Source of the DNA: Geomonas agri
Lineage (GTDB): Bacteria; Desulfobacterota; Desulfuromonadia; Geobacterales; Geobacteraceae
Direction of reading: 5' to 3'
Length of the DNA stretch: 64,000 nt
Assembly: GCF_020179605.1 (NCBI RefSeq)
Contig: NZ_JAINZO010000002.1
Span: 372,001-436,000 of the forward strand
In this document: piece by piece, positions 8,532 through 19,045 of the stretch
How the letters are laid out: each line of letters begins with the position of its first letter
How positions within the stretch are numbered: the first letter of the stretch is position 1
The notes under the pieces: generated by a model
Seen by the model: only the letters and a program-made list of their open reading frames with translations
Told to the model about the DNA's origin: nothing
Database searches by the model: none
Made by a program: the position numbers and the translations under genes

Positions 8532-9584
8532 CTAGGAGGAGGCCACCCCGGCCTCTTCGAACGTAGCCATCTCTTTCAGGATCTTGACGCCGGCCTCGAT
8601 CAGCCCCATGGCCAGCGCGGCGCCGGTCCCCTCACCCAGGCGCAGCTGCAGGTCGAGCAGCGGCTTGACGCCGATGCGCTCCAGCATCATCTGGTGGCCG
8701 ATCTCGACCGAGGTGTGGGCGGTAAAGATGTAGTCGCGCACGGCCGGGTGCATCTCGGAAGCAATCAGCGCGCCTGCTGTAGAGATGAAACCGTCGACCA
8801 CCACCGGCATCCGGTTGGCGGCGGCACCAAGCACGAGGCCCGCGATCCCCGCGATTTCTAGACCGCCGACCTTGGTGAGGACATCCAGCGGGTCCTGCGG
8901 CTCGGGGCGGTTCAGGTCGAGACCGGCCTGGATCACCTTGATCTTATTCTCTAAAGCTGCATCGCCGATGCCGGTGCCGCGGTGGGTTACCTCGCGGACG
9001 GTGCAACCGGCGATGGCCGCGATGATGGCGGAGGAGGGGCTGGTGTTACCGATCCCCATCTCGCCGGTACCTACCATGGCGACCCCTTCCTTCTTGGCCT
9101 CGTCAGCGAGAGCGATGCCGACCTCGATGGCGGCGACCGCCTCGTCGCGGGTCATGGCGCTCCCCTTGGCGAAGTTGCGGGTCCCCTTGGCGATCTTGCG
9201 GATAATGAGGCCCGGCGCGGGCTCGAAGTCGTAGTCGACACCGATGTCGACCACGCGGACCTCGGCGCCGCTGTGGCGAGCAAGCACGTTGACCCCGGCG
9301 CCGCCGCGCAGGAAGTTGAGCACCATCTGCGGGGTGACCTCTTTCGGGAACAGGGAAACCCCCTCCTCCACGATGCCGTGGTCGCCGGCGAAGGTGAAGA
9401 TGACCTTCTTGGCCGTGTCGGGTGCGAAGTCGCCGGTGATGGCGGCGAAGCGGCGACCGACCTCCTCCAGGCGCCCAAGTGAGCCGAGCGGCTTGGTCTT
9501 GTTATCGAGCTTGGCCTGGGCCTTGGCGAGCAGCGCCTCGTCCACGGGCTGGATCTTGGCGAGAGTTGTTTCGAGCAGTTGCAT
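8532..9584 (-). CDS. cobT: Nicotinate-nucleotide:benzimidazole phosphoribosyltransferase CobT
   Basis: CobT activates the lower ligand base by moving phosphoribose from nicotinate mononucleotide onto it. The 350-residue protein has the full family length; [13 protein letters not shown] is near residues 60-72 and the C-terminal [10 protein letters not shown] carries the catalytic Glu. ATG at 9584 was chosen because AAGGAGG precedes it by 5 bases; the in-frame start seven codons upstream has no such site. It follows cobU by 45 bases. Confidence 0.94.
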   Translation of the reverse strand: MQLLETTLAKIQPVDEALLAKAQAKLDNKTKPLGSLGRLEEVGRRFAAITGDFAPDTAKKVIFTFAGDHGIVEEGVSLFPKEVTPQMVLNFLRGGAGVNVLARHSGAEVRVVDIGVDYDFEPAPGLIIRKIAKGTRNFAKGSAMTRDEAVAAIEVGIALADEAKKEGVAMVGTGEMGIGNTSPSSAIIAAIAGCTVREVTHRGTGIGDAALENKIKVIQAGLDLNRPEPQDPLDVLTKVGGLEIAGIAGLVLGAAANRMPVVVDGFISTAGALIASEMHPAVRDYIFTAHTSVEIGHQMMLERIGVKPLLDLQLRLGEGTGAALAMGLIEAGVKILKEMATFEEAGVASS

Positions 9585-9629
9585 CGGTTCCTCCTTGGAT
9601 TTCATGGCATTTCACATGTCATGGCAGTA

Positions 9630-10151
9630 TCACTTCAGCCTGAGCGGCAGTCCCGAGATGGTGACGTAGACCTCGTCGGCCGCGGCGGCGATCAACTCGT
9701 TGGCCTCGCCGGCCAGGTCCCTAAACGCGCGGGAGAGCGCGTGTTCGGGGACGATCCCCATCCCCACCTCGTTGGTGACGATGATGAGCGGCGTATTGAG
9801 TGAGGCGAAGCTCCCGGCGAAGCCCTTCACTTCGGCCAGGGCCTCGGCGGCTCCACCGGGGCGGCGGAACATGAGGTTGGAGATCCAGAGGGTGACGCAA
9901 TCCAAGAGCATCACGTTGAAGCGCCCCTCGTGGGTCCGGATCGCCTCCGCCACGTCAAGCGGCTCCTCCACGGTCTGCCATTCCGAGCCGCGTCGCCCCT
10001 GGTGCCGCGTGATACGGTCGGCCATCTCGGCGTCGCCCGGCTCGCCGGTGGCGAGGTAGCCCCGCAGCGGCGCGTACGTGTCGGCCAGCCCTTCGGCGCA
10101 GCGGCTCTTGCCGCTGCGGGCACCGCCGGTGACCAGGACCACTTTGGACAT
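9630..10151 (-). CDS. cobU: Adenosylcobinamide kinase / guanylyltransferase CobU
   Basis: CobU phosphorylates adenosylcobinamide and then attaches GMP, giving the substrate for CobS. The 173-residue protein has the P-loop GGARSGKS (residues 9-16), the RHQGRRGSEWQTVEEP segment of this family, and the conserved LLDCVTLWISNLM and TNEVGMGIVPE blocks. It is the first gene of the operon. Its Shine-Dalgarno AAGGAGG lies 8 bases before the ATG and forms part of the right arm of the leader terminator, so riboswitch folding could control both transcription and translation. Confidence 0.94.
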   Translation of the reverse strand: MSKVVLVTGGARSGKSRCAEGLADTYAPLRGYLATGEPGDAEMADRITRHQGRRGSEWQTVEEPLDVAEAIRTHEGRFNVMLLDCVTLWISNLMFRRPGGAAEALAEVKGFAGSFASLNTPLIIVTNEVGMGIVPEHALSRAFRDLAGEANELIAAAADEVYVTISGLPLRLK

Positions 10152-10185
10152 AAAAAAACCCTCCTTCCCATGACGGAAGGCGGGT
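10152..10185 (-). terminator. Riboswitch expression platform: terminator fused to the cobU ribosome binding site
   Basis: On the minus strand ACCC-G-CCTTCC pairs with GGAAGG-A-GGGT (10185-10175 with 10168-10159), followed by seven T directly before the cobU ATG. The right arm contains the ribosome binding site. This is the expected OFF structure of a cobalamin riboswitch. Confidence 0.75.
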
Positions 10186-10255
10186 CAAAAACGCACTACA
10201 GGTGCGATTCCGGCTTTAGCCCCTCTGCCACGGAGGTTCAACAAGCTTCTCATCC

Positions 10256-10405
10256 TGGCAGGTTTCCTGACTCACGGGTCGTCTTACTCGCCGCGCCTTC
10301 CCGATGCGATCAGTGGCGTTGTTGCGGCTTTCATCTCCGTTCACAGTTGCGGGACAGCGAGGGATTCACACCCTCTTCCCTTTTAACCCCTCTCGGGGCA
10401 CCAAG
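10256..10405 (-). promoter_or_regulatory. Cobalamin riboswitch aptamer
   Basis: The minus strand carries the class hallmarks in order: GGTTAAAAGGGAA, GGTGTGAATCCCTCGCTGTCC, CCGCAACTGT, then GCCACTG, GGGAAGGC and the terminal CCCGTGAGTCAGGAAACCTGCC region (broken here only to describe the conserved blocks). It lies about 105 bases upstream of cobU. High adenosylcobalamin should favour the downstream terminator and switch off the ten-gene operon, including cobalt uptake and bzaF. Confidence 0.93.
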
Positions 10406-10463
10406 ACGAATGTTTATGTATTTTTTACAGCGAGGTGTTTAGTAACAGACGCCACCGGTAAAG

Positions 10464-11099
10464 TCAATCACTAACCGGCACTGCTTCCTCTGCAAATTCA
10501 CCGGGTTCGCCCTCTCCGGGGGCGAGGGCCGCGTCGATGCGGGCCCAGACGGCGTCCTTGCCTTCTTTATTCAAAGCGGAGAAAAAGGTGAGCTCCTGCT
10601 TGTTCACTCCGAGGCTGGCGCAGATCACTGCGGTCTGGCGGGCCCGCTCGTTCTTGGAGAGCTTGTCGCACTTGGTGACCACGATGATGGGGGCGATGGA
10701 GTAAGCGCGCAGCCAGGCGAGCATCTGCAGGTCGTCCTCATTGGGGACCCGGCGGATGTCCAGGATCAGCACCACCCCGCGCAGGTTCTTTCGTTTGGCG
10801 AGGTAGGTCTCCATCATGGGGCGCCAGTCCTTCTTGACCGCCAGCGGCACCTTGGCGTAGCCATAGCCGGGGAGGTCGACCAGCATGAAGTCGTCGTTGA
10901 CCTGGAAGAAGTTGATCAGCTGGGTACGGCCGGGGGTGGAACTTGTGCGCACCAGGTTCTTCCGGTTCACCAGCACGTTCACTAGCGAGGATTTACCGAC
11001 GTTGGAGCGCCCAGCGAAGGCTATCTCGGGTAGGTTCCCCTCTGGGTAATGGGCGGGGCGGGTGGCACTTTTAATGAATTCAGTATTTTTTACAATCAA
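10464..11099 (-). CDS. engB: Ribosome biogenesis GTPase YsxC/EngB
   Basis: EngB is a small essential GTPase of large-subunit ribosome assembly. The 211-residue protein has G1 GRSNVGKS (30-37), G2 around [10 protein letters not shown]3 DLPGYG (75-80) and G4 TKCDK, all in the usual order. The start is a TTG at 11099 giving MIVKNTEF, the normal EngB N-terminus; no ATG or GTG fits better. The C-terminal ~20 residues are acidic and probably disordered. It transcribes toward the riboswitch leader, whose aptamer starts only about 60 bases past the stop. Confidence 0.93.
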   Translation of the reverse strand: MIVKNTEFIKSATRPAHYPEGNLPEIAFAGRSNVGKSSLVNVLVNRKNLVRTSSTPGRTQLINFFQVNDDFMLVDLPGYGYAKVPLAVKKDWRPMMETYLAKRKNLRGVVLILDIRRVPNEDDLQMLAWLRAYSIAPIIVVTKCDKLSKNERARQTAVICASLGVNKQELTFFSALNKEGKDAVWARIDAALAPGEGEPGEFAEEAVPVSD

Positions 11100-11173
11100 T
11101 GTGAAACCTTATTCCTGTTTTTTCAGGGCAGTATAGACCCCGACGCGCCCCCTTTCAATCATTAAATCCGAGC

Positions 11174-11201
11174 TTGCTTAAAGCTAACGTTTTGGTATAT
11201 T
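11174..11201 (+). promoter_or_regulatory. Putative sigma-70 promoter of the HDOD gene
   Basis: TTGCTT (11174-11179) and TATATT (11196-11201) are separated by 16 bases and lie about 50 bases before the ATG. It is in the divergent gap with engB. Confidence 0.45.
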
Positions 11202-11249
11202 TTTGAACCTGACCAGAACCGGCCCCAGCCAACGGAAGGATTTCAAGGC

Positions 11250-12101
11250 ATGAATAAAGAACTCGAAACTGCGATCATGACCGCAGCGGACCTGCCCACT
11301 ATTCCCATCGTTGCCATCAAGGTGATGGAGCTTATCGAAAGTGACAGCGCCACCGCCGAAGAACTTGCCAAGATCGTATCGTCCGACCCCGCCGTCGCGG
11401 CGCGTGTCCTCAAGATATCCAACTCCTCCTTTTACGGCTGCCGCCGGCAGATCCAGACTCTCTCCAGCGCCATCGTCATCCTCGGTTTCAGCACCCTGAG
11501 AAGCCTCGTGGTGGCCGCATCGGTGAAGCAGGTCTACAAGCCCTACGGTCTGACCGAGAAAATGCTCTGGGAGCACTCCTTCGCCGCCGGGCTCGCGGCC
11601 CGGATCATCGCTCGCCGCACCCGCGCCGCCAACGAAGAGGAGGCCTTCCTGGCCGGGCTGTTCCACGACATCGGCAAAATCATCATGAACACCCTGGACC
11701 ACGACAAGTTCCAGGAGGTGATGCAGCACTGTTATAACGAGGGGATTTCCTTCGGGCAGGCGGAGAAAGGGGTGTATCCCTTCACCCACGACGAGGTGGG
11801 AGCGTACGTGATCAAGAAGTGGAACTTCCCGGAGATCCTGACCACGGCGATCCTCCAGCACCACCAACTGGACTTTAGCGAACTGGACGACCCGGCACTG
11901 ATCAACCTGACTGCGGTGACCTCGCTGGCGGACCAGTTCTGCCTCAAGCTCGGCATCGGAATCAGGGAACCCCAGGAAGAGATAGATATCGCCGCTTCCA
12001 AGGCAGGCCAGTTATTGAAGATCACGGAAGAGAACGCGGACGAGATGCTGGAGGTTTTCGACAAGGCCTTCGCCGAAGACAAGGCCCTGTTCGCCAGCTA
12101 G
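11250..12101 (+). CDS. HDOD domain signalling protein
   Basis: The 283-residue protein is a stand-alone HDOD domain, a degenerate relative of HD phosphohydrolases. It keeps AFLAGLFHDIGKIIMN near residues 129-144 with the HD pair and the ISNSSFYG segment near 56-63 typical of HDOD. In Geobacter-type bacteria such proteins are numerous and act in c-di-GMP, chemotaxis or cell-cycle control, usually through protein contacts. A GGAAGG-type site lies upstream of the ATG. No neighbour identifies the partner. Confidence 0.85.
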   Translation: MNKELETAIMTAADLPTIPIVAIKVMELIESDSATAEELAKIVSSDPAVAARVLKISNSSFYGCRRQIQTLSSAIVILGFSTLRSLVVAASVKQVYKPYGLTEKMLWEHSFAAGLAARIIARRTRAANEEEAFLAGLFHDIGKIIMNTLDHDKFQEVMQHCYNEGISFGQAEKGVYPFTHDEVGAYVIKKWNFPEILTTAILQHHQLDFSELDDPALINLTAVTSLADQFCLKLGIGIREPQEEIDIAASKAGQLLKITEENADEMLEVFDKAFAEDKALFAS

Positions 12102-12104
12102 GGG

Positions 12105-12287
12105 CTATTCGGAGGCGTCCTCGGTTTCTGCTTTTTCCAGCAGTTTCTTCGCCTCTTCGGAGATGCTGACGCTGTCGGTCGGCTCCGACTTCTGGGTCGA
12201 CCTGCCGCGCCTGCGCTGCTGCTCCTGCCCCCCGGCATCGGGGTCGATCCTGAGCCCACCCGAAATCCTGTCGACGCTGTAGCTCAT
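12105..12287 (-). CDS. Small hypothetical protein (60 aa) with SISEEAKKL tail
   Basis: The short basic-to-acidic protein starts MSYSVDRISGG, has a charged low-complexity middle, and ends with DSVSISEEAKKLLEKAE. A VSIS-EEAKKL-type segment occurs in short Geobacter proteins and recalls the sigma-binding end of FlgM, but the rest does not match FlgM, so I make no functional claim. The ATG at 12287 has GGAGG 4 bases upstream; an in-frame ATG at 12299 is also possible. It converges on the HDOD gene with a 3-base gap. Confidence 0.5.
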   Translation of the reverse strand: MSYSVDRISGGLRIDPDAGGQEQQRRRGRSTQKSEPTDSVSISEEAKKLLEKAETEDASE

Positions 12288-12400
12288 GCCTCCTCCCATC
12301 GCTCCTAGTCTTGGCGCATAACAACGCCCGGCATCTTATCAGCAAGCCCAAGCTAATGGAAGACAATTAATCGGCACCACCCACACCCCGCATATCGCCC

Positions 12401-12429
12401 TTGTCTAGCCAAGGGGGGTACTGTATACT
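12401..12429 (+). promoter_or_regulatory. Putative sigma-70 promoter of the kinase gene
   Basis: TTGTCT (12401-12406) and TATACT (12424-12429) are separated by exactly 17 bases and lie 40 bases before the ATG at 12469. Confidence 0.6.
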
Positions 12430-12468
12430 TGCGGCCTTAGTGAAAACTCATATATTGGAAACAACGTC

Positions 12469-13953
12469 ATGAAACTGAACACGAAGCTGGTGATGATCAT
12501 GCTCACCATGCTGGTAGTCGCCACGTTGATCCTCTTCGTCCTGAACCAGTTCAGCCAGAACGACCTGGTGCAGGAAATCCAGGAGAGTTCCACCGTGGTT
12601 TCCAAGGCCATTCAGCTCAGCGTCGAGGACCTGACCTCGGAAGAGGAATCCACCCGCCTCTCGGAGTACCTCAGCCACGCCAAGAACAAGGGCGTCAACG
12701 AGATCAACATCATCAACAACGAGGGGGAGATCATCAACTCCTCGGACCCGGCGCAGGTCGGCAAGAAGCGCGAGATCAAGAAGCTGGAGAAGGGGCTCAA
12801 GCGCCGCGGCTCCGGCGGGGTGAATTCACTAAAGCCGTACGACCTGGTGGTCCCGGTCATCGTGGGTGACGAGCAGTTGGGCTACGTGCAGATCAACCTC
12901 CTCCTGGACAATATCCGCGACATCCAGCACGCGAACTTCGTCCGTCGCCTCTCCGCCACGGTCCTGGTGTTCATGGGAGGCATGATACTGATCATCTTCC
13001 TGGCGCGGCGCTACACGAGCCCGATCCACCGCCTGGCCACCGGGGTCAACAACGTCTCCGCAGGCGATTTGAGCGTCACCTTCGATGCGGAAAGCGGCGA
13101 CGAGATCGGCGAACTGGCCGAGAACCTGAACGAGATGGTGAAGAAGCTCAAGGAAAAGGAGCAGCTGGAGAAGCGGCTCTACGAGGCGGAACATCTCTCC
13201 AAGGTGGGACAGCTGGCCGCCGGCATCGCCCACGAGATCAGGAACCCGTTAAACTACATAAGCCTCGCCATCGACCACCTGAAAAGCGAGCTGCTCCCTG
13301 CCTGCCCTGGAAAGGGGGGCGAGCTCGAGTCCATCGCGGACAACATCAAGGAAGAGGTGCGCAAGGCCAACTACATGGTGCTCAACTTCATGAACTACGG
13401 CCGGCCCCTCAAGCTCAAACTGCAGCGGGTGTGCTACGCCGACCTGGTCGACAAGGCGATCCACATCATGCAGGACCGGCTCACCGAAAGGAACATGCAG
13501 GTGGTACGCGAGATCCCCACGGACCTGCCGGCCATGCACATCGACCCGGAGCTGATGCGCAACTGCCTGTGCAACTTCATCAGCAACAGCATGCAGGCCA
13601 TGACCGACGGCGGCACCATCACCATGGGCGCGCAGGTCGACCCGGAGAGCGGGGAGTGCCGGCTGAGCTTCAGCGATGGCGGCGTGGGGATCGACGAGCA
13701 GGACCTGGAGAAGGTGTTCCAGCCCTACTTCACCACCCGCGAGGCTGGGATCGGCCTGGGACTTGCCATCACCGAGCGCATCGTCAAGGAGCACGGCGGG
13801 CGCATCAGCGTGGCAAGTCGCAAAGGGGAAGGGACCACCTTCACGGTGATCCTCCCCGCGAGCGCGATCGCAGGCTCGGCGGCGCCTTGCGCCGACGACG
13901 GGCGGCAGGTGGCGCTGACGAACACGGCAAGCAACGAAAGAGCGGGACACTAA
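12469..13953 (+). CDS. Membrane sensor histidine kinase (HAMP, NtrB-like)
   Basis: The 494-residue kinase has a membrane helix near residues 7-25, a periplasmic sensory region of about 130 residues, a second helix near 165-182, a HAMP domain, a coiled linker and a NtrB-type kinase core. The phosphorylated residue is His255 in HEIRNPLN; the N box is in CLCNFISNSMQAM and the G boxes in FSDGGVGID and GIGLGLAI. The next gene, 18 bases downstream, is a sigma-54 activator and its obvious partner. The signal sensed is unknown. Confidence 0.9.
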   Translation: MKLNTKLVMIMLTMLVVATLILFVLNQFSQNDLVQEIQESSTVVSKAIQLSVEDLTSEEESTRLSEYLSHAKNKGVNEINIINNEGEIINSSDPAQVGKKREIKKLEKGLKRRGSGGVNSLKPYDLVVPVIVGDEQLGYVQINLLLDNIRDIQHANFVRRLSATVLVFMGGMILIIFLARRYTSPIHRLATGVNNVSAGDLSVTFDAESGDEIGELAENLNEMVKKLKEKEQLEKRLYEAEHLSKVGQLAAGIAHEIRNPLNYISLAIDHLKSELLPACPGKGGELESIADNIKEEVRKANYMVLNFMNYGRPLKLKLQRVCYADLVDKAIHIMQDRLTERNMQVVREIPTDLPAMHIDPELMRNCLCNFISNSMQAMTDGGTITMGAQVDPESGECRLSFSDGGVGIDEQDLEKVFQPYFTTREAGIGLGLAITERIVKEHGGRISVASRKGEGTTFTVILPASAIAGSAAPCADDGRQVALTNTASNERAGH

Positions 13954-13971
13954 GACAAACCTGGAGTGGCG

Positions 13972-15339
<1,368 letters not shown>

Positions 15340-15355
15340 GTAGCGAGGAGGCGGT

Positions 15356-17908
15356 ATGAACCTCTTCTCGACGCTGCACCGCTTCACCGTTGTCCCCTCG
15401 CTCCCCAAGGAACTCGCCGGGCTGCAACGGATCGCATACAACCTCTGGTGGACTTGGGAACCGGAGGCCATCGGACTTTTCAAACGCCTCGACCCGGAAC
15501 TTTGGCGGGCGACGCGCCACAACCCCTTGGAAATGCTGGGGTGCCTGCAGCAAGCCACCTACGACAGCCTGATGCTGGACGAGGGGTTCATGTCGCACCT
15601 GGCCCAGGTGGAGGAGAGACTCGACGAGTACCTCGCCTCGCGCACCTGGTACGAGCGGCACGGCAACCCGCGGGCACGCATCGCCTACTTCTCGATGGAG
15701 TTTGGCCTGCACGAGTCGCTCCCCATCTACTCCGGGGGCCTCGGCATCCTGGCTGGTGACCACCTGAAGTCGGCCAGCGACCTCGGGCTGCCGCTGGTCG
15801 GGGTGGGGCTCCTGTACCGCCAGGGGTACTTCCGCCAGCACCTGAACTTAGAGGGGTGGCAGCAGGAGATCTACCCCGAGAACGACTTCTACAACCTCCC
15901 CCTGCACCTGGAACGGGATGCCTCCGGAACGCCGCTCACCCTGGAGATGGAGTACCCGGGGCGCAACGTGCGGGTACAGATCTGGCGGGTCCAGGTGGGG
16001 CGAGTGCGGCTTTACCTCTTGGACAGCAATCTGGAGGAGAACACCCCGGCCGACCGCGAGATCACCACGAGGCTCTACGGCGGCGACCAGGAGATGCGCA
16101 TCAGGCAGGAGATCCTGCTGGGAATCGGTGGCATCCGCGCCCTGCGCCTTCTGGGGATCGAGCCCAACGTCTGCCACATGAACGAAGGGCATGCCGCCTT
16201 TCTGGCCCTGGAACGGATCCGCGTCCTCATGGAGGAGCGCTCTCTCAGCTTCTGCGAGGCCACCGAGGCGGTCCGCGGCGGCAACGTCTTCACCACCCAC
16301 ACCCCGGTCGAAGCAGGCATCGACCACTTCCCCGGCGAGCTCATGGAGCGCTACCTGGGGTACTACTTCCGCCATCTGGGGCTCTCCCGCGAGCAGTTCC
16401 TCTCCCTGGGGATGCAGAACCACGGCCGCAGCAACGAGAATTTCTGCATGGCCGTCCTGGCCATGAAACTCTCGCTGCACTCCAACGGTGTCAGCGAACT
16501 GCACGGCATGGTGTCGCGCCGCATGTGGGCCGACGTCTGGCCCGATCTCCCCGAAGAACAACTCCCCCTCACCTACGTCACCAACGGGGTGCACCAGAAG
16601 AGCTGGCTCTCTGAGGAGATGAGCGGCCTCTTGATCCGCTACCTGGGCACGCGCTGGCTGGAGCAGAGCGACGACGCGCTCTGGCGCAAGGTGTCCCGGA
16701 TCCCCGATGCGGAGCTGTGGCGCACGCACCGCCGCGGCACCGAGCGCCTGGTGGACTACGCCCGCGCAAGCCTCAAGGCGCAGCTGCAAAAGCTGGACGC
16801 TGGGCCCAAGGAGCTCGACCGTGCCGGCAACATACTCGACCCGGAGATCCTCACCATCGGCTTCGCGCGCCGCTTCGCCACTTACAAGCGCGGCACGCTC
16901 CTGTTGCACGACAAGGAGCGTCTGGAGCGGATCCTCAATAACCCGGAGCGCCCGGTGCAGATCGTCTTCGCCGGCAAGGCCCACCCCGCCGACCACCAAG
17001 GCAAGGAGCTGATCCGGCAGATCGTGCAGCTCGCGCAGCAGGAGAAGTTCCGGCGCCGCATCGTGTTCCTGGAGGACTACGACATCTCAGTGGCGCGCCG
17101 CCTGGTGCAGGGGGTGGACATCTGGCTCAACACCCCGCTCAGACCCCAGGAGGCCAGCGGCACCAGCGGCATGAAGGTTGCCTTCAACGGCGGGCTGAAC
17201 ATGAGCATCCTGGACGGCTGGTGGTGCGAGGGGTACCGCGGCAACAACGGCTGGGCCATCGGCAGGGGCGAGGTGTACGACGACCTCGCCTACCAGAACG
17301 AGGTGGAGAGCCGGGCCATCTACGACCTCCTGGAGAAGGAGATCGTGCCCCTGTTCTACAACCGCGGCAGCGACGGTGTGCCGCGCGGGTGGACCGCGTT
17401 CATGAAAGCATCGATGCAGACACTCTGCCCGGTCTTTTCCACCGACCGCATGGTGCAGGAGTACGCCCGGCGCTGCTACCTCCCCGCGTTCGAGAACTGG
17501 GAGCGGCTGAACCGGGACGACCTGAGGCTCGCGGTGGAACTGGCGCGCTGGAAGGAGAGGCTGCACGGCGTATGGGGGGGGCTGGCCATCGTTGCGGTCC
17601 AGGCCCAGTGCGAGCGGGAGGTGACCGTTGGGCAGAAGGTTCCCATCTCGGTTCAGATCATGCCGGGCGAGGTGCCGCTGTCCGAGATTGCGGTCGAGGT
17701 CTACTTCGGGGTGCTGGATTCGCGCGGCGCCATCATGGGTGGAGAGGTGGTGCCGCTCGACCCCGCCCCGGACCCGGAGAAGGTGGGGCACTTCGGCGGC
17801 GAACTCGAATGCCGCTTCTGCGGACGGCACGGGTTCCTGTTGCGGGTCATGCCGCGGCACCCTGAGCTGGGCACGGTGTACGACCCGGGCCTGATCCTGT
17901 GGGGGTGA
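15356..17908 (+). CDS. glgP: Alpha-glucan (glycogen) phosphorylase, GT35, with N-terminal DUF3417
   Basis: The enzyme releases glucose-1-phosphate from stored glucan using phosphate and pyridoxal phosphate. The 850-residue protein begins with a DUF3417 domain (about 10-120, with AYNLWWTW), then the catalytic part with SMEFGLHESLPIYSGGLG, MNEGHAAF and EDYDISVARRLVQG. The PLP lysine is Lys607 in GTSGMK. This is the shorter bacterial/archaeal GlgP type rather than the mammalian/MalP type. AGGAGG precedes the ATG by 4 bases. It follows the response regulator closely and ends at a terminator shared with flhB. Confidence 0.92.
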   Translation: MNLFSTLHRFTVVPSLPKELAGLQRIAYNLWWTWEPEAIGLFKRLDPELWRATRHNPLEMLGCLQQATYDSLMLDEGFMSHLAQVEERLDEYLASRTWYERHGNPRARIAYFSMEFGLHESLPIYSGGLGILAGDHLKSASDLGLPLVGVGLLYRQGYFRQHLNLEGWQQEIYPENDFYNLPLHLERDASGTPLTLEMEYPGRNVRVQIWRVQVGRVRLYLLDSNLEENTPADREITTRLYGGDQEMRIRQEILLGIGGIRALRLLGIEPNVCHMNEGHAAFLALERIRVLMEERSLSFCEATEAVRGGNVFTTHTPVEAGIDHFPGELMERYLGYYFRHLGLSREQFLSLGMQNHGRSNENFCMAVLAMKLSLHSNGVSELHGMVSRRMWADVWPDLPEEQLPLTYVTNGVHQKSWLSEEMSGLLIRYLGTRWLEQSDDALWRKVSRIPDAELWRTHRRGTERLVDYARASLKAQLQKLDAGPKELDRAGNILDPEILTIGFARRFATYKRGTLLLHDKERLERILNNPERPVQIVFAGKAHPADHQGKELIRQIVQLAQQEKFRRRIVFLEDYDISVARRLVQGVDIWLNTPLRPQEASGTSGMKVAFNGGLNMSILDGWWCEGYRGNNGWAIGRGEVYDDLAYQNEVESRAIYDLLEKEIVPLFYNRGSDGVPRGWTAFMKASMQTLCPVFSTDRMVQEYARRCYLPAFENWERLNRDDLRLAVELARWKERLHGVWGGLAIVAVQAQCEREVTVGQKVPISVQIMPGEVPLSEIAVEVYFGVLDSRGAIMGGEVVPLDPAPDPEKVGHFGGELECRFCGRHGFLLRVMPRHPELGTVYDPGLILWG

Positions 17909-17961
17909 CGTCGGCAGGGATGGGCCCGCAGGGATTATTTGGGTAGGTTGATTGTTCAAGG

Positions 17962-17990
17962 GAGGTGAGGCGAGAGCCTCACCTCTTTTT
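17962..17990 (+). terminator. Terminator between convergent glgP and flhB
   Basis: A perfect 10-bp stem (17962-17971 with 17976-17985), GAGA loop and five T follow glgP. The right arm overlaps the last codons of flhB on the other strand. Confidence 0.85.
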
Positions 17991-19037
17991 CAGGCTGTAC
18001 ACGTAGGCGAGGATCTCGGCGACGGCGGCGAAGAGCCCCTCCGGGATCTCGTACCCCTCCTCCACCTGGGCGTAGAGTTCGCGGGCCAGGAAGCGATTCT
18101 CTACCAGGGTCACGTTGTTTTCCCGTGCCACGATCTTCATCTGCAGCGCCATCTGGTCTATCCCCTTGAAGAGCACCACCGGAGCGGACATCTTGAAGCG
18201 GTCGTACTTGAGCGCCACCGCGTAGTGGGTCGGGTTGGTGACCACGACATCGGCGGTCGGAATAATCTGGCGCATGCGCCGGCGCGCCATCTGGAAGGCC
18301 TTCTGGCGCTGCTTCCCCTTGATGGCCGGGTCGCCCTCGGTGTTCTTGTGCTCGTCCTTCACCTCCTGCTTGGTCATCTTCAGGTTGTCTATGAAGCGCC
18401 ACTTGACGAAGGCGAGGTCGAGCACGGCCAGGATGATCAGCACCCCGCATGTGTGCAGCACGATCTTGAAGGCGATGTGGCCGATGAACTGCAGGATCCC
18501 CTGCAGGTCCTGGTCCACCAGGAAGATGATCCCTTCCATCTCCTCGGCGAGGATCTTGTAGGCCATGTACCCCACGATCGCCATCTTGATGAAGGACTTG
18601 GCCACCTCGAACAGCGAGTCCTTGTTGAAGAGCCTTCCTACCCCCTGCACCGGGTTCAGGCGCCCCAGGTCGAACTTGAGCTTTTCGGAACTGAGGTTGA
18701 CCCCCCCCTGGCTGATCTCCACGCCCAGGCCCGCGACCAGGCAGACCAGCATGAACGGCGTCAGCATGATGCCCAGGTTGGCGAATTCCTTGATCATCAG
18801 GTGGTGCACGCCGGCCGGGGTGATCTCCATGGTGGCCAGTCCGCCGAAGATATCCCTCATGGTCCCCTGCAGGGTCTTCAGCATGATGCCGGAACTGGCG
18901 TAGAGCGCCACCATGGCCGCGATCAGGGTGACCGCCGAGGTCATCTCGCGGCTGCGCGCTACGTTCCCCTTGCTCTTGGCATCGGAGATCTTTTTACTGG
19001 TAGGTTTCTCTGTTTTTGAGTGTTTGTCGTCGGACAT
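17979..19037 (-). CDS. flhB: Flagellar export switch protein FlhB
   Basis: FlhB sits in the export gate and switches secretion from rod/hook to filament substrates by cleaving itself. The 352-residue protein has four membrane helices, a cytoplasmic linker rich in charged residues, and the self-cleavage site NPTH (268-271). ATG at 19037 gives the normal MSDDKHSKTEKPT N-terminus; a longer upstream frame runs through fliR and is rejected. The start follows the fliR stop by 8 bases and lacks a clear Shine-Dalgarno, suggesting translational coupling. It is the last gene of the block; flhA is not in the window. Confidence 0.94.
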   Translation of the reverse strand: MSDDKHSKTEKPTSKKISDAKSKGNVARSREMTSAVTLIAAMVALYASSGIMLKTLQGTMRDIFGGLATMEITPAGVHHLMIKEFANLGIMLTPFMLVCLVAGLGVEISQGGVNLSSEKLKFDLGRLNPVQGVGRLFNKDSLFEVAKSFIKMAIVGYMAYKILAEEMEGIIFLVDQDLQGILQFIGHIAFKIVLHTCGVLIILAVLDLAFVKWRFIDNLKMTKQEVKDEHKNTEGDPAIKGKQRQKAFQMARRRMRQIIPTADVVVTNPTHYAVALKYDRFKMSAPVVLFKGIDQMALQMKIVARENNVTLVENRFLARELYAQVEEGYEIPEGLFAAVAEILAYVYSLKKR

Positions 19038-19045
19038 GGCGAGGC

